Source: Ferrithrix thermotolerans DSM 19514 (GTDB lineage Bacteria; Actinomycetota; Acidimicrobiia; Acidimicrobiales; Ilumatobacteraceae). From it: 43,984 bases of DNA. Position numbers and translations under genes: made by a program. This document shows, in pieces, positions 1 to 7,803 of this stretch. The stretch spans positions 1-43,984 of the forward strand of contig CAMASN010000024.1 of the NCBI GenBank assembly GCA_945861025.1, in the 5' to 3' direction. Below the pieces are notes generated by a model that was not told the origin of the DNA, ran no database searches, and saw nothing but the letters and a program-made list of their open reading frames with translations. Position 1 is the first letter of the stretch. Each line of letters begins with the position of its first letter.

Positions 1-171
1 CGCTACTCCCACCAACGCTTCACAGCAATGCTGCACACCTCGCTCGGCGTTACACCCTCACCCGAAACCGTCGCGATCACGAACGCAATCAACCAAGGAA
101 TGCCAGCCGCACAACTACTGCTACTCGCATGCCCAAACACCCCCCAACCTCGAATTCGCGCAACCCAATAA
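1..171 (+). CDS. C-terminal end of a BTAD-type transcriptional regulator (partial)
   Basis: An open frame runs from the first base to TAA at 169-171 and encodes 56 residues; its start lies outside the window. The segment FTAMLHTSLGVTPSPET, followed by a short helix, resembles the end of the bacterial transcriptional activator domain found in SARP/AfsR-like regulators, where an 'LGVxPSPET' turn is characteristic. After this the protein ends in a short tail rich in Leu and Pro. Only the domain end is visible, so the DNA-binding part and any ATPase part cannot be judged. The assignment rests on one short motif and is moderately sure. Confidence 0.5.
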   Translation, partial: RYSHQRFTAMLHTSLGVTPSPETVAITNAINQGMPAAQLLLLACPNTPQPRIRATQ

Positions 172-372
172 ACCCAACCACCAAAAATCGCTCACCGAAG
201 CGCCCATCACAACTTCTTCCTGACACCCGACGCTCACATCCATCCGGCTCAACAAGCGATCGACTCGACACCGATTTTTCATTCGGGACCGAGCAACGGA
301 AAACTTGCCCCGATTCACCCAACCGTGAAGAATTGAGCGAGTTACATTCGTATCCGAGAACAGGACACTCGC

Positions 373-1170
373 GTGAACGTCAGCACCGAAACCGTCTCCC
401 TCGACTACGCGACCGAGGCGGCCGTCGCCCGGGCAGTTGCTTCGATGCGCGACGCGTTGGTCGACCACACTGTGTTCGAGCAGATCCACGACACATCGAC
501 GTTGCGTACCTTCATGGAGGCCCACGTCTACGCCGTGTGGGACTTCATGTCCCTCGTGAAGCGCCTCCAACTCGACTTCACGTGCGTGACCCTTCCTTGG
601 ACGCCCCCAAAGCATCGCCATGCAGCGCGACTGATGAATGAGATCGTGACCGGAGAAGAGTCCGACATCGGACTCGACGGCCACGCGATCAGCCACTTCG
701 ACATGTACCTCAATGCCATGCAGGACGTCGGTGCGGACACCACTCAAATTCGAAGCTTCGTCGCCAATGTGCAAAGCCTTCCCGACTGGCAATCCGCAGT
801 AGCGGCGATGGAGGCACCGGCACACGTTCGCCAATTCGTCACCCACACCCTCACGGTGGCATGCACCGGGAGCACCGCCGAAGTAATGGGCGCATTCTTC
901 TACGGTCGAGAGGACGTCATCCCCGATATGTTCTCGCGACTGCTACGCGATTGGAAGATCGACGCAGCCAGCGTGCCGGCGCTCACGTACTACCTCGATC
1001 GCCACATTCAACTCGACGCCGACGAGCACGGGCCGGCGGCGAAGTTGATCGTGGATGACATGCTCACGGAGGACCCCTCGCTTACCTCGTCGATGATCGC
1101 CGGCGCACAGGCTGCAATCGCGTCTCGACTCGAGTTGTGGGATGGCGTCGAGCGCTCGCTGGTCGGGTGA
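373..1170 (+). CDS. DUF3050 family protein (heme-oxygenase-like fold)
   Basis: The protein has 265 residues and matches the DUF3050 pattern: an N-terminal stretch with 'HxVFEQIHD...LRTFMEAHVYAVWDFMSLVKRLQ', then 'LPWTPPKH', and later 'SHFDMYLNAM'. The family is mostly helical and is thought to share the heme-oxygenase/TenA fold, but its substrate is unknown. Conserved His and Glu residues in these motifs could bind metal; that is inference. The start is GTG at 373, preceded by a short AGGA-containing Shine-Dalgarno-like site at 362-366. It stands alone between the regulator fragment and a small unknown gene. Family call fairly sure, role unknown. Confidence 0.8.
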   Translation: MNVSTETVSLDYATEAAVARAVASMRDALVDHTVFEQIHDTSTLRTFMEAHVYAVWDFMSLVKRLQLDFTCVTLPWTPPKHRHAARLMNEIVTGEESDIGLDGHAISHFDMYLNAMQDVGADTTQIRSFVANVQSLPDWQSAVAAMEAPAHVRQFVTHTLTVACTGSTAEVMGAFFYGREDVIPDMFSRLLRDWKIDAASVPALTYYLDRHIQLDADEHGPAAKLIVDDMLTEDPSLTSSMIAGAQAAIASRLELWDGVERSLVG

Positions 1171-1423
1171 GCACTCGTATTCGTTGGTGACCGCCACGGT
1201 CTGCCGTGCGGCTCGAGACCTGCGGGCAGCCAAAGCCACCGCACCGCACCGCCGATAACAACGTGCCAACAATCATGAAAGCTATCTGCTGCGTCCGTTT
1301 GGGCGTTCATACGCTGACAAACCAGCCGTTACTCAGGCACCCTGCTGGTAGCTGAGCACCTCACGGGGCGTATGGTGCGAGGCGCTTCAATCTTGATGTC
1401 GCCCAACGGAACCGGGTACCGAT

Positions 1424-1756
1424 ATGGCATGGATCGTTCAGTTCACAGGGGTCACCGACGTGGTCGCATTTGCGAGCAGCTTCGAACACATGAAGGCCGC
1501 TCACAAAAACGTGTGTGCCGATGGCTCATCCTGCCGCCCACACGGAATCGCCACCCGGTTCATGCAGAGCAGCGAGGACCCCACCACGGTTCTCATCTCG
1601 GTTCACTACAAAGACCAAACACAGCAAGCGACAGTTGCTGCATGTCCAGTACGGGAACGACTCTTTTTCGGTCCCGACGGATTCAGCCAGCACTGGACTA
1701 CAAGAGAACCGATCGGCTTCTTCACCGATTTTTGGTCAGGCGACGAAAACCACTAG
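1424..1756 (+). CDS. Small hypothetical protein, possibly a ferredoxin-like alpha/beta barrel
   Basis: I do not recognise this 110-residue protein. The pattern is hydrophobic beta strand (WIVQFTGV), a helix starting 'VVAFASSFEHMKAAHK', another strand (TTVLISVHYKD), and a final aromatic-rich segment with 'GFFTDFW'. This layout resembles small dimeric alpha/beta-barrel proteins such as ABM-like domains, but the match is structural intuition only. It contains three cysteines in 'NVCADGSSC' and 'AACPV'. Codon use is somewhat less GC-rich than in neighbours. No good ribosome binding site or -10 box was found before ATG 1424, so the start, and to a lesser degree the gene, is uncertain. Confidence 0.45.
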   Translation: MAWIVQFTGVTDVVAFASSFEHMKAAHKNVCADGSSCRPHGIATRFMQSSEDPTTVLISVHYKDQTQQATVAACPVRERLFFGPDGFSQHWTTREPIGFFTDFWSGDENH

Positions 1757-1834
1757 CCCCATCGCTTCCAGCCCCCACGACCCGCCGCTGGTGCCGGTCG
1801 CCCAGGTCGCCGTCCGCCCGCAGCCCCCAAAGCC

Positions 1835-1890
1835 CGGTCGCCCCGGTCGCAGTCCCCTCAGTCGGTCGCCCCGGTCGCAGTCCCCTCAGC
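1835..1890. repeat. 28-bp tandem repeat, two near-perfect units
   Basis: The units 1835-1862 and 1863-1890 differ only at the last base; each begins CGGTCGCCCCGGTCGCAG. Degenerate fragments of the same unit precede it from about 1788 and a partial unit (CGATCGCC) follows. The array ends directly at the 79-bp palindromic repeat beginning at 1892. It lies between genes and has no spacers, so it is a minisatellite rather than a CRISPR array. Confidence 0.85.
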
Positions 1891-1891
1891 C

Positions 1892-1970
1892 GATCGCCGA
1901 TTTGTTGAAGACAACAGGTTGGGGGTTGACCAATTGTCTTCAACAAACCGTTTGTTGAAGCAAAGTGGTG
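1892..1970. repeat. 79-bp REP-like palindromic element, copy 1
   Basis: This is a near-identical copy (four mismatches in 79 positions) of 3491-3569. It holds three related arms. Arm A, 1901-1914, is TTTGTTGAAGACAA; arm A' at 1934-1947 is its perfect 14-bp inverted complement across a 19-nt loop; a third arm at 1950-1960 is perfectly complementary to 1938-1948 with a one-base turn. Arm A' can therefore pair with either neighbour, giving two mutually exclusive hairpins. The element lies between the small gene ending at 1756 and the membrane-protein gene starting at 2038. A bidirectional terminator or a REP/MITE-like mobile repeat are both possible. Confidence 0.85.
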
Positions 1971-2025
1971 CGGGTTCGTCGTTTCGGCGGGCACGGCCAA
2001 CTACGGGCCGGGTCGCTCGGCCAAG

Positions 2026-2031
2026 TACCTT
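2026..2031 (+). promoter_or_regulatory. -10 box (TACCTT) for a leaderless start at 2038
   Basis: TACCTT ends 6 nt before the ATG of the PQ-loop-like gene. No Shine-Dalgarno is present, so transcription would begin at or next to the start codon. Confidence 0.55.
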
Positions 2032-2037
2032 GCGCCG

Positions 2038-2646
2038 ATGAACTTGGTCGTCGCACTTGCACTGGTGGCGGTCTCATTCGGACCTGCCGCCTATGTACTG
2101 ATGCTCAGGCGCGCTATTCGCTGCCGTTGCGAGGCCGACGGCTACGCGCTCACACCAGTCGGATTTAACTGGCTGGTGAATGCCATGTGGTTACCACTTG
2201 CGGTGAATACCACTTGGGTAACCGCCGCCGCCCAAGGTGCATGTGTAGTCCTGGTGTTGGCGCTGCTGCTCTACGTTGCCAGGACCATAAGGGCCTCACG
2301 GTGGCTTCTCGCCGGTTGGGTCGCCGGCGGCATCGCGCTCACCGCAGTGGGCTTTGCCGCGCCAATCGCCACCGCTATCGCACTCATTCCGCTCGAGGCC
2401 ACCCAAATCGGTCTCGCAATCCGTGCCATCGTGCGCTCAAAAACTGCTGAAGCCGTATCGACCTCGAGTTGGGTCATGGAGTTCGCCTTCTACGGCGCAT
2501 TCATCGAGGAATCAATCCGCGGTGATGCAATGCACACCGCAGCGCTCGCTTGTTTTATGGCGTCGCTCTACGTCGTCGGCGCAGTGGTCACCTTCAACGC
2601 ACACCGTCGTGCGCCCGCAACCTTGGGCACAGCGACACCCGCATAA
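2038..2646 (+). CDS. PQ-loop/SWEET-like membrane protein
   Basis: The 202-residue protein has about six to seven hydrophobic segments. One comes at the very N-terminus (LVVALALVAVSFGPAAYVLML); others lie near residues 45-85, 90-125, 145-160 and 165-190. The second half contains 'ATAIALIPLEATQIGLAIRAI' followed by 'SKTAEAVSTSSW'. That layout (Pro, then Gln, then a basic loop and 'S-T-S' turn) resembles PQ-loop/SemiSWEET-type transporters, but the classical PQ dipeptide is replaced by P...TQ. It is not coupled to another gene. A transport role is inference; a plain integral membrane protein of unknown function is the alternative. Confidence 0.55.
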   Translation: MNLVVALALVAVSFGPAAYVLMLRRAIRCRCEADGYALTPVGFNWLVNAMWLPLAVNTTWVTAAAQGACVVLVLALLLYVARTIRASRWLLAGWVAGGIALTAVGFAAPIATAIALIPLEATQIGLAIRAIVRSKTAEAVSTSSWVMEFAFYGAFIEESIRGDAMHTAALACFMASLYVVGAVVTFNAHRRAPATLGTATPA

Positions 2647-2685
2647 CAACCAGCAGGTTCCCTTGCGGCTACAAGGCCTCGGGTG

Positions 2686-3270
2686 CTACTTCTTGACGGT
2701 GATAGTGCTGCGCATCCAAGGATGGATCATGCACTCGAACTTGTGCACGCCTAGACTTGAGACAGACAGCGTGAGGGTTCCGCCGGCAGGAACGAACGTG
2801 GCACCTACCGCAGCGGGCTCTGGGTTTATCGGCACAGCCAAAGGCGTGCCAGGTGGAAGCGAACTGTTCAACAGAGCCGTGGCGTTCGGATCAGGCAAGA
2901 TGATCGTTCCGAAGTTCACCACTTCGGTGAAGCTGTGCGTTTCTCCACCGCGGTTCTCGATGCGCAATGTGGAACCCGGCTTTACTGCTTTGATACTCGG
3001 CTGGAAGCGCCAACCGTGATGCCCTCCATCCGCCATCGAGGCAACAAACTCACCGAAGGTGGCGTCACCACCGCCGACACAAGTCCCTGGGCCAACAACT
3101 TCGTTGAAGGTGGCAGGGTCGCAATCGTCGCGCATGCGAACCCTCACTGAATCTCCGCCGCCTTTAGCGGAAGCGGGAACGGGGGTCACACCCGACACGA
3201 CGCCGGCAACGAGCACCACGGCGCCCACTGTCCGCGCAGCGGCTTTGAAAGAAAACGAACGATTGACCAT
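2686..3270 (-). CDS. Secreted cupredoxin (plastocyanin-like) protein
   Basis: The 194-residue protein starts at ATG 3270, chosen over an upstream in-frame ATG because AAAGGAG at 3280-3286 is correctly spaced. Residues 1 to about 35 form a signal peptide with a basic start, a hydrophobic core (TVGAVVLVAGVVSGV) and an A-S-A cleavage site. Blue-copper ligands are visible near the end: His in 'GGETHSF', then Cys, His and Met in 'KFECMIHPWM'. It is probably a single type-1 copper domain exported for electron transfer. A 6-bp perfect hairpin (3301-3316) lies in the likely 5' leader, and TATAGG at 3318-3323 may be the -10 box. No redox partner gene is adjacent. Confidence 0.85.
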   Translation of the reverse strand: MVNRSFSFKAAARTVGAVVLVAGVVSGVTPVPASAKGGGDSVRVRMRDDCDPATFNEVVGPGTCVGGGDATFGEFVASMADGGHHGWRFQPSIKAVKPGSTLRIENRGGETHSFTEVVNFGTIILPDPNATALLNSSLPPGTPLAVPINPEPAAVGATFVPAGGTLTLSVSSLGVHKFECMIHPWMRSTITVKK

Positions 3271-3490
3271 GGCGGTTTGCTCCTTTGAAAGGGTGCACAC
3301 ACGCTGACCCCAGCGTCCCTATATGTTCCCGATACGTAGCTAGGTCAGCCAACGCGCCCGCAATCTACGCCGGGAGGGGTATTAGGTCAACTGGACCAAG
3401 GTCGTAGGTCCTGCCGTCAGGGCGTGGGCTCGAGGCGCTTCGTGCGGTGGCGTAGTGCGTTGGGATCCTCGACAATGCGGAACCCACGCA

Positions 3491-3569
3491 GATCGCCGGT
3501 TTGTTGAAGACAACAGGTTGGGGGTTGACCAATTGTCTTCAACAAACGGTTTCTTGAAGCGAAGTGGTG
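3491..3569. repeat. 79-bp REP-like palindromic element, copy 2
   Basis: Same element as 1892-1970 with four substitutions. The 14-bp inverted repeat is intact (3500-3513 and 3533-3546), but the third arm (3549-3559) has one G-to-C change that breaks one pair of the alternative hairpin. The element lies downstream of the minus-strand dioxygenase gene and could act as its terminator. Tandem repeats follow it, whereas in copy 1 they precede it. Confidence 0.85.
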
Positions 3570-3573
3570 AGTG

Positions 3574-3660
3574 GGGCGCGGCGGGCGCGGCGGGCGCGGC
3601 GGGCGCGGCGGGCTCGGGCGATGGCGATGGCGATGGCGATGGCGATTGCGATGGCGATTG
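3574..3660. repeat. Compound microsatellite: GGGCGCGGC units, then GCGATG units
   Basis: Four exact 9-bp units (GGGCGCGGC, 3574-3609) and a degenerate fifth are followed by about seven 6-bp units of GCGATG type, two of them with a G-to-T change. It ends just before the stop codon of the dioxygenase gene at 3671. Such runs are prone to slippage and may vary between strains. Confidence 0.85.
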
Positions 3661-3670
3661 CGCCGGGCGT

Positions 3671-4588
3671 CTAGGCGCTTGCAGCGATGAGCTCGGCCAT
3701 GTCGGATGGCTCGAGGAACTCGTGAGGCGTGGCCGGCCCAAACGAGTAGAGGTACTCGTGACCCTTCCAATCCTTGGGTTGATACAGATCTTGCGCCGAG
3801 ATGCGATCGATGTCGGCGGTGTACTCGACAAACGTGCCGCCTGGCTCGCGCAAGTACCAGAACCAGTTGGACCCAATGGCATGGCGACCCAAGCCCCACA
3901 TGTGCCGCTGCGGATCGGTGTCGACCATGCGCTGACCGCTGCGAACAACATCGTCGACATCGTCCATCTCGAACGCGATGTGATGAGGAAACGCAACCGG
4001 GGCCGCTTGGATTGCGAAGTTGTGGTGCAGCTCGCTGCAGCGCGTGAACGCGATGATGCCCGGCACCTCGTCGCTGATCTCGAAGCCGATCACATCGGTG
4101 AAAAACCGCAACGTGGTTGGCTGATCGGGGGTGCCGTAGACAACGTGAGTGAGGTTCGATGGTTTCGCCGAATCACTGGCCATCACACTTGGTGCAGGCA
4201 CATCGAATCGCTCGACGCCCGCTGGACGATTGAACGAATGTGGTGACGCTGGAGCGCTGTACCGATCTGCAACTGAGACCTCGACCAGCAAGCCCGTGGC
4301 GGGCTCGATGAGCACGAGACGATCAGCGGTGTGCTCGACGATTGATCCCAAGCCGACCGACGCAACGCGACCCGCAATTCGCGACAAGTCGTCGGCATCT
4401 GAAGCCCCAACACCAAGTCGCTTGAGTTGGCGCGTTGGCGCCGAAACAAGTTGCAGTTGTTGGCCACCATCGCGAGTTAAATGCCATCCGCCCGTCGTTG
4501 CATCGAGCCCGAACTCGGTGAAGAACGCCGACGACGCCGCTACATCGGGAACGCCAAGGGTGATCGAAGTAAGGCGATGCAAGCCCAT
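3671..4588 (-). CDS. Type I extradiol ring-cleavage dioxygenase (VOC superfamily)
   Basis: The 305-residue protein has two VOC modules: an N-terminal one (about 5-110) and a catalytic C-terminal one (about 145-260). The Fe(II) facial triad is visible as His148 (LTHVVYG), His203 (PHHIAFE) and Glu255 (GTFVEYT). The family cleaves catechol-type rings next to the two hydroxyls, as in BphC, MhpB-type or 2,3-dihydroxyphenylpropionate pathways. ATG 4588 is used; an in-frame TTG directly before it is less likely. It is divergent from the flavin hydroxylase at 4720, which could supply its catecholic substrate. Which catechol is used cannot be told from sequence. It is only distantly similar to the second dioxygenase at 8392. 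Confidence 0.85.
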   Translation of the reverse strand: MGLHRLTSITLGVPDVAASSAFFTEFGLDATTGGWHLTRDGGQQLQLVSAPTRQLKRLGVGASDADDLSRIAGRVASVGLGSIVEHTADRLVLIEPATGLLVEVSVADRYSAPASPHSFNRPAGVERFDVPAPSVMASDSAKPSNLTHVVYGTPDQPTTLRFFTDVIGFEISDEVPGIIAFTRCSELHHNFAIQAAPVAFPHHIAFEMDDVDDVVRSGQRMVDTDPQRHMWGLGRHAIGSNWFWYLREPGGTFVEYTADIDRISAQDLYQPKDWKGHEYLYSFGPATPHEFLEPSDMAELIAASA

Positions 4589-4631
4589 CAAGTACGCCCG
4601 TTTTCCGTGAAAGCCCGCAACGCGAATCTGC

Positions 4632-4651
4632 TTGCGAAGAATGGTTGCGAA
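4632..4651. promoter_or_regulatory. Direct repeat TTGCGAA in a divergent promoter region
   Basis: TTGCGAA occurs at 4632-4638 and 4645-4651, 13 bp apart, between the divergent dioxygenase (start 4588) and hydroxylase (start 4720). It could be a regulator site, but the repeat is short and the MarR operator motif seen at 8355 is absent here. Confidence 0.25.
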
Positions 4652-4719
4652 ACTAGGGCATGTGATACAAAAAGGTCAACGCCATAGAGGCGCTGGGGGC
4701 CCAAAGATTGGAACGCCCA

Positions 4720-6177
4720 ATGACTGATGTTGATGTAGTGGTGGTCGGCGGCGGCCCCGTGGGCGTGATGACTGGCTTGCTGCTTGCGCAGCGCCGACTC
4801 TCGGTGCGGGTGCTCGAGCGAGCTACCGAAATCTACGATCTACCGCGCGCCATCGTGATGGACGACGAGATTCAGCGGGTGTTCCAACACGCCGGATTGC
4901 TCGACGGCCTCCGCGAGATCACCACCCCGATTCTTGGCGCCGAGTTCGTAACGCCACAAGGCGAACAACTCATCGGCATCGAGCTTCCCGTTGAACTTGA
5001 ATGGCCACTTGGATTGCACCCAACGGTCAGCTACTACCAGCCACAACTCGAAGCGTTTCTACGTGAGAGCGCTCGAGCCGCTGGGGTCGATCTCCGGCTC
5101 GGCATCGAGGTCGGCGAGGCGTCGCAAGACGAACACTCGGTAACCGTTCGGGCCACCACTCTCGCCGGCGACACCGAGTCGCATACGGGGCGTTGGCTTG
5201 TTGCCGCCGACGGCGCTTCAAGCCCAATCCGCAAGCAACTCGGCATCGACCTCGTCGACCAAGGCTTCGACCAAGGCTGGCTCGTGGTCGATGTTGAGCT
5301 CAGCCGAGATGTGCCAACACTCCCCCGGTTCGTGCAACAGATCTGCGACCCAGCTCGCTCCACCACGTTTGTGCCCGGCCACAAGAGCTTCCGTCGTTGG
5401 GAGTTTCGGCTGCTCGATGGCGAGACCCGCGACACCATGATCGATCCCGATCGCGTCTGGCAGTTGCTGCAACCGTGGCTTTCGTCCGCCGACGCCAGGC
5501 TCATTCGTGCAGCCGTGTATCGCTTTCACGCCGTAGTGGCATCACGACTGGGTGAGGGTCGCATCTTCCTCGCTGGCGATGCGTGCCACCAGACGCCACC
5601 ATTTCTTGGGCAAGGTTTGTGCGCCGGAATCCGCGATTCCGTGAACCTTGTGTGGAAGCTCGACCTCATCAAGCGTGGCTTGGCGGACGACGCGTTGCTG
5701 GCTACCTACGACGAAGAACGACTGCCACACGCGGCCGGCCTCGTGGCGCACGCCGCCGACACCGGCCGCCTGATCGATCAACTGTCGGGCCGCCAACCCG
5801 AAGGCGATGGGCTCGATGCCGCATATGGCGGCAGCCGCCCATTTCCGATTCTCGAACACGGCGTGCTCTACGGCACCCACCCGGCCATCGGCCGACAGTT
5901 GCCGCAACCAACCGTTGGTGGACGCCCGCTCGACGAACTGCTCGGCAACGACTTCGCGGTGATTGTCGACGATATGTCCACAGCCACGGGCATTTCAGCC
6001 GACTGGGCTGGCCTCGCCACGGTTGTCGAAGTACCCATCGCTACGTTGCCGAGCACGCTGCCCCGCGGCGGCGCCGTGATCGTGCGTCCCGATCATTACG
6101 TGGCCGCGATTGCACACAACGCAACCGAACTCGATGAGGCATCAGCGGCCCTGCTCGCGCTGATTCGTACGACGTAA
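4720..6177 (+). CDS. FAD-dependent aromatic hydroxylase (MhpA/PheA-like)
   Basis: The 485-residue protein is a class A flavoprotein monooxygenase. It begins with a Rossmann dinucleotide motif (VVVGGGPVGV), has the middle 'DGASSPIRKQLGI' motif, and carries the FAD-ribityl motif 'LAGDACHQTPPFLGQGLCAGIRD' near residue 290. Such enzymes use NAD(P)H and O2 to hydroxylate a phenolic ring, typically making a catechol; MhpA acts on 3-(3-hydroxyphenyl)propionate. ATG 4720 is preferred because it places the Rossmann motif close to the N-terminus; TTG 4708 is possible. It is divergent from one extradiol dioxygenase and convergent with the CoA ligase. The substrate is inferred to be a phenylpropanoid-type phenol and remains unproven. 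Confidence 0.85.
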   Translation: MTDVDVVVVGGGPVGVMTGLLLAQRRLSVRVLERATEIYDLPRAIVMDDEIQRVFQHAGLLDGLREITTPILGAEFVTPQGEQLIGIELPVELEWPLGLHPTVSYYQPQLEAFLRESARAAGVDLRLGIEVGEASQDEHSVTVRATTLAGDTESHTGRWLVAADGASSPIRKQLGIDLVDQGFDQGWLVVDVELSRDVPTLPRFVQQICDPARSTTFVPGHKSFRRWEFRLLDGETRDTMIDPDRVWQLLQPWLSSADARLIRAAVYRFHAVVASRLGEGRIFLAGDACHQTPPFLGQGLCAGIRDSVNLVWKLDLIKRGLADDALLATYDEERLPHAAGLVAHAADTGRLIDQLSGRQPEGDGLDAAYGGSRPFPILEHGVLYGTHPAIGRQLPQPTVGGRPLDELLGNDFAVIVDDMSTATGISADWAGLATVVEVPIATLPSTLPRGGAVIVRPDHYVAAIAHNATELDEASAALLALIRTT

Positions 6178-6192
6178 CAGCACCCGTGCCGA

Positions 6193-7740
6193 TTAGAGGG
6201 TGCGTAGTTCGCGTCGAAGAATCTTGCCCGACGCGCTCTTGGGGATGACATCGACGATCTGCAGCAAACGAACCTGCTTGTAGCTCACCAGATGCTCTTT
6301 CACGAGCGCTTGGATTTCTTCGAGCGTGATGGTCTCGCCCGGGCGAGGCACCACGAAGGCCTTGGGCAGTTCGCCTGCTTCGTCGTCGGGAACACCAATG
6401 ACAGCAACGTCGGCAACCTTGGGATGGGTGATAATCAAGGCCTCGAGCTCTGCGGGCGGCACCTGGAAGCCCTTGTACTTGATGAGCTCCTTCAGGCGAT
6501 CGACGATGCTCATGTGATGGTGTTCGTCGATGATGGCAACGTCGCCCGTGTGCAGCCATCCCTCGGCATCGATGGTCTCGGCAGTGGCCGAAGGATTGTT
6601 GAGATAACCCTGCATCACCTGAGGACCGCGAACCCATAACTCGCCGCGCTCGCCCACGCCGAGGTCTTGGCCGGTCTCGGGATCGACGATGCGACACTCG
6701 GTGTTCGGCAACGTGACGCCGCTGGTGCCGGGGCGATACTGGCCCTCGGGGGTGGCATGGCTCACTGGGCTGAGCTCTGTCATGCCGTAACCCTGCACGA
6801 TCTCGCAGCCGATGCGCGCCGCTGCCTCGGCAGCGATGTCGGCACCAAGTGGGGCGGCGCCCGAGAAAACCTGGGTGAGCGATGACAGATCGAAGTCGTC
6901 GACCACAGGAGATTTCGCAAGCCCCAGGATCATTGGCGGAACCGCAAAGAAGCGAGTGATCTTCAGGTTCTGCACCGCGCCGAGCGCCTCGACGAGGTCG
7001 AACCGCGGCATCGTGATGGCGGTAACTGCGTTGGCGAGCAGTTGGTTCATCAGCACTTGCATGCCGTAGATGTGGAAGAACGGCAGCGCAGCCAAAGCAA
7101 CGTCGTTTGCTGCGAACTGCATAGTGACCGAGCACTGCTCGATGTTCGCGACCAGGTTGTAGTGCGTGAGCATGACGCCCTTAGGGAGCCCTGTGGTGCC
7201 CGACGAGTACGGAAGCACAATCGTGTGGGTCGCAACATCGACAGGCACTTGCTCGATGGGATCACCGAACAGGTCGCCGAGCGGAGTAGCGCCGGCGCCC
7301 TCACCGATGACGACTACCTCAGTGACTGAGGTGCCTTTCGCTGCGGCAATTGCGGTCTCAAGAAAGGCTGGCACCGTGACGAGAATGGTGGCGCCTGCAT
7401 CGTTGAGTTGGAAGCGAACTTCGTCGGCGCCGTAGGTGGGGTTGATGGTGGTGACAGCGCCGCCGGCTACTGCAGCGCCATGAAACACCACGGCGTATTC
7501 GGGCAGGTTCGGGGCCATCAGGCCAAGCACAGAATGGGCACCGAAGCCACGAGCTTGCAGCCCGCCGGCAAGCGAATGAATCGCTTTGCTGAGCTCGGCG
7601 AACGTGTACGAGGTGGATCCAGAAATATCACGGATTGCCACGAGATCGGGCTTCGTTGCGGCATGGCGAAGCACGTGAGCGGTGATGGTTGTCGTCGGGA
7701 TCTCGACGTCGGGCAGCGGACTGGTGTGGATGATGGTCAT
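6193..7740 (-). CDS. 4-coumarate-CoA ligase-like acyl-CoA synthetase
   Basis: The 515-residue adenylate-forming enzyme shows the P-loop 'YSSGTTGLPKGVMLTH' (from about residue 178), the 'GYGMTE' motif, 'GWLHTGDVA', the hinge segment 'VDRLKELIKYKGFQVPPAELEA' and the catalytic lysine in 'KSASGKILRREL' near the C-terminus. The 'LIKYKGFQVPPAELE' signature is typical of 4CL and luciferase-like members, which activate aryl-propenoic acids or fatty acids to CoA thioesters. A GAGAGG ribosome binding site lies 6 nt before ATG. It lies directly downstream of the MarR gene on the same strand (63-nt gap), so it may belong to the same regulon. Aromatic rather than fatty substrates are inferred from the neighbours. 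Confidence 0.85.
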   Translation of the reverse strand: MTIIHTSPLPDVEIPTTTITAHVLRHAATKPDLVAIRDISGSTSYTFAELSKAIHSLAGGLQARGFGAHSVLGLMAPNLPEYAVVFHGAAVAGGAVTTINPTYGADEVRFQLNDAGATILVTVPAFLETAIAAAKGTSVTEVVVIGEGAGATPLGDLFGDPIEQVPVDVATHTIVLPYSSGTTGLPKGVMLTHYNLVANIEQCSVTMQFAANDVALAALPFFHIYGMQVLMNQLLANAVTAITMPRFDLVEALGAVQNLKITRFFAVPPMILGLAKSPVVDDFDLSSLTQVFSGAAPLGADIAAEAAARIGCEIVQGYGMTELSPVSHATPEGQYRPGTSGVTLPNTECRIVDPETGQDLGVGERGELWVRGPQVMQGYLNNPSATAETIDAEGWLHTGDVAIIDEHHHMSIVDRLKELIKYKGFQVPPAELEALIITHPKVADVAVIGVPDDEAGELPKAFVVPRPGETITLEEIQALVKEHLVSYKQVRLLQIVDVIPKSASGKILRRELRTL

Positions 7741-7803
7741 CGGTGGCCTCTCGGGTGCCTCAGAAGTTGGCGAGCAATGCAGTGAACAATAACCAAACAG
7801 GTG

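Larger units (their letters stand above)
3271..3670. other. 400-nt intergenic region with repeats
   Basis: This gap separates the cupredoxin start from the end of the first extradiol dioxygenase. It contains the presumed cupredoxin promoter and leader (3271-3340), REP-like copy 2 (3491-3569) and GC-rich tandem repeats (3574-3660). Open frames here read as Ser-Pro or Pro-Ala-Ala repeats and are produced by the tandem repeats; I see no real gene. Confidence 0.7.

Noticed and set aside
1835-1890. Possible CRISPR array
   Set aside because: The 28-bp units are directly adjacent with no unique spacers, and no cas genes are nearby.
3382-3996. Long open frames encoding Ser-Pro and Pro-Ala-Ala repeats
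   Set aside because: They are produced by the 9-bp and 6-bp tandem repeats and by the shadow of the dioxygenase gene; no domain, start signal or conserved protein is visible.
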